Positions 13,225 through 14,727 of a stretch of 14,727 nt of DNA are shown piece by piece; positions within the stretch are counted from its first letter, which is position 1; every line of letters starts with the position of its first letter. The notes below the pieces were generated by a model. The model had not been told where the DNA came from and did not search any database. It saw only the letters and a program-made list of their open reading frames with translations. Where the stretch lies: positions 1 to 14,727 of the forward strand of contig URSE01000025.1 in assembly GCA_900550455.1 (NCBI GenBank), in the 5' to 3' direction. A program made the position numbers and the translations under genes. The DNA comes from an uncultured Veillonella sp. Lineage in GTDB: Bacteria; Bacillota; Negativicutes; Veillonellales; Veillonellaceae.

Positions 13225-14727
13225 TTAGTTTGCCTTTTTTATCAATTGATGGGCTATATATAACTGTCCTAGGGCCAAACCGCCATCATTAGGTGGGATA
13301 AGCTTATTCATAAGTACAGGTTTGCCATCCCAAATAGACAGAAACTCTTCCAAGAGGCGGCGATTTTGAAAGACTCCACCGGCTAACACAACTTGTTTAA
13401 TGCCTTCTTGTTGGCATATATCTTTAGCTACCTCTACCATGGCAAAAGCAAGAGTCCGATGAAAGCTAGCGGCCAACCGTTTACGTGATGTCCCCTTAGC
13501 ATATTCATCCATTATATAAGCTACTGTAGGGCCCATATCAAGGACTCCCTGGTCATAGTAAAAGTCGACCAAGTGTCCCTTATGACCATGGGCTAGCTGC
13601 TCTAGACTCATGGCAATCTGCCCATCAAAGGCATGTACATTACCCTGGCCCAGGAGACTACCCAGAGCATCAAATAGACGCCCAGCACCAGAGGACATGA
13701 CTAGGTTCATAGAGGAATGGGCCATAGATTGGACTAATTCCCATCCCTTAGGCAAAGTCTTAGCCCATTTTAAATAGTTCTCCGGCCAGGCTTTGCCATA
13801 GGTTTGATCCAAGTAATAAACCGCCTGGCGCCAAGGCTCTCTGACGGCCGCTTCCCCCCCTAAAAGGGGAATGGCCTTCAGATGAGCCATCCGCTTATAA
13901 GAGGCCCCTTGGCAGACCAAGAACTCACCACCCCACATAGTGCCATCTGGACCATAACCAGTACCATCAAAACAAATACCAAGCACTTTTTCATCAATAT
14001 CGTGTTCAGCCATAACGGCCCCTATATGGGCGTGGTGGTGCTGCACGTCTAGCAAAGGAATATTTCTTTCCTTTGCCCATTTTCGGCCTAAGGCAGAGGA
14101 AAAATAGCCTGGATGACTATCTACAACAATATGTGTGGGATTCAAGTTAAAGAGCTTTTCATAGTGGTCTATAGTCCATTCCAAGGTTTGATGAGACTTG
14201 GCAGACGCCAAGTCCCCCATATGCGGTCCCATGAGGGCTTGATGACCACAATTAAGGGCAAATGCGTTCTTAAGGTCTGACCCCATAGCTAAGACGGTAT
14301 GATTCCCTAGGCTCGGAATATAGATAGGCGCCGGTACAAAGCCTCGGCTGCGACGAAACTGTAACGATCCTTGTGGACCAATCGCCATAACAGAGTCATC
14401 TACAGGTGCCTCGATACGGCGATTATGCAACAAAAACCCATCCACAATGCTAGCTAGCTCTTGGATGGCTTGGTCGTCCTTAAAGAGGACGGGATCGCCA
14501 GACCGATTTCCTGAAGTCATTATCCAGAGGGCTTCCTTAGGCAACAAAGCCTCATGGATAGGGGCATAAGGTAGCATAATCCCTATATAGTGAGTGCCCG
14601 GCGCAATGACATCCATAGGAAGAGCTACATTCTTCTTAAGGGCTAAAAGAACGATAGGTCGGCTAGGATCTAAGAGGAGTTCTTCTTCCTGAGGAGATAC
14701 CTGTGCAACCTCTTTTATGGCCTTTAG
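13225..14727 (-). CDS. hypF: Carbamoyltransferase HypF, C-terminal part (start lies beyond the window)
   Basis: Uses carbamoyl phosphate and ATP to carbamoylate HypE, the first step of cyanide-ligand synthesis. About 500 residues are visible; full-length proteins are about 750, so the acylphosphatase and zinc-finger domains lie past 14727. The reading frame is open to the edge and the protein upstream of the methionine at 14616 (VSPQEEELLLDPSRPIVLL) is normal HypF sequence, so that methionine is internal. Visible are the end of the YrdC-like domain (MTSGNRSGDPV, HNRRIEAPVDDSV, RRSRGFVPAPI), then the Kae1-like domain with MGPHMGDL, the metal-binding HHHAH, FDGTGYGPDGTMWGGEF, SSGAGRLFDALGSLLG, GGVFQNRRL and the terminal PPNDGGLALGQ. 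It is separated from hypC by a terminator and promoters but lies in the same direction, 169 bases upstream. Confidence 0.95.
   Translation of the reverse strand, partial: LKAIKEVAQVSPQEEELLLDPSRPIVLLALKKNVALPMDVIAPGTHYIGIMLPYAPIHEALLPKEALWIMTSGNRSGDPVLFKDDQAIQELASIVDGFLLHNRRIEAPVDDSVMAIGPQGSLQFRRSRGFVPAPIYIPSLGNHTVLAMGSDLKNAFALNCGHQALMGPHMGDLASAKSHQTLEWTIDHYEKLFNLNPTHIVVDSHPGYFSSALGRKWAKERNIPLLDVQHHHAHIGAVMAEHDIDEKVLGICFDGTGYGPDGTMWGGEFLVCQGASYKRMAHLKAIPLLGGEAAVREPWRQAVYYLDQTYGKAWPENYLKWAKTLPKGWELVQSMAHSSMNLVMSSGAGRLFDALGSLLGQGNVHAFDGQIAMSLEQLAHGHKGHLVDFYYDQGVLDMGPTVAYIMDEYAKGTSRKRLAASFHRTLAFAMVEVAKDICQQEGIKQVVLAGGVFQNRRLLEEFLSIWDGKPVLMNKLIPPNDGGLALGQLYIAHQLIKKAN

Noticed and set aside
14500..14727. 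hypF start at the ATG at 14616
   Set aside because: The frame stays open upstream and encodes normal HypF sequence, so the gene simply continues outside the window.

Overview
The window reads as ordinary chromosome of a diderm Firmicute, most likely a member of the Negativicutes (Veillonella/Dialister/Megasphaera-like). Three things point there. An outer-membrane LPS-assembly (LptD/OstA-like) barrel protein sits next to two exported proteins. The housekeeping genes look Firmicute-like: a short phosphoglucose isomerase, a viroplasmin-RNase H fusion and an energy-coupling-factor type BioY. Ribosome-binding sites are strong (AGGAGG or GGAGG). The genus cannot be fixed by eye. Every gene I can support is on the minus strand, so transcription runs from high to low coordinates.

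Layout, in the direction of transcription. (1) 14727-13225: the C-terminal two thirds of hypF, open to the window edge and closed by a hairpin terminator. (2) 13127-10719: a promoter region and hypC-hypD-hypE, tightly overlapping. With HypF these build the Fe(CN)2CO ligands of [NiFe]-hydrogenase; no hydrogenase structural gene, hypA or hypB is visible. (3) 10670-6354: an envelope block made of a promoter, a 149-aa exported protein, a 398-aa exported protein with five exact 20-residue repeats and an acidic tail, an LptD-like barrel protein, and galU with a terminator behind it. (4) 6258-5600: bioY, with a consensus-like sigma-70 promoter overlapped by a BirA-type inverted repeat. (5) 5531-3300: a 24-bp palindrome, then a nucleoid-associated protein, a YbaK-type Cys-tRNA deacylase and RNase H, in close succession. 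(6) 3290-1: an NAD-dependent sugar epimerase, a DUF1294 membrane protein, pgi and the start of galE, probably one operon.

Themes: regions 3 and 6 both concern nucleotide-sugar supply (GalU, GalE, a second epimerase, Pgi) and outer-membrane building, which fits an LPS-bearing cell. Region 4 is biotin uptake and region 2 is hydrogenase maturation. I found no phage, transposon, CRISPR, tRNA or rRNA, and no gene-free stretch longer than about 235 bases. I see no clear new system. The parts most worth a second look are the two uncharacterised exported proteins beside lptD and the regulatory DNA around bioY and the 149-aa gene.
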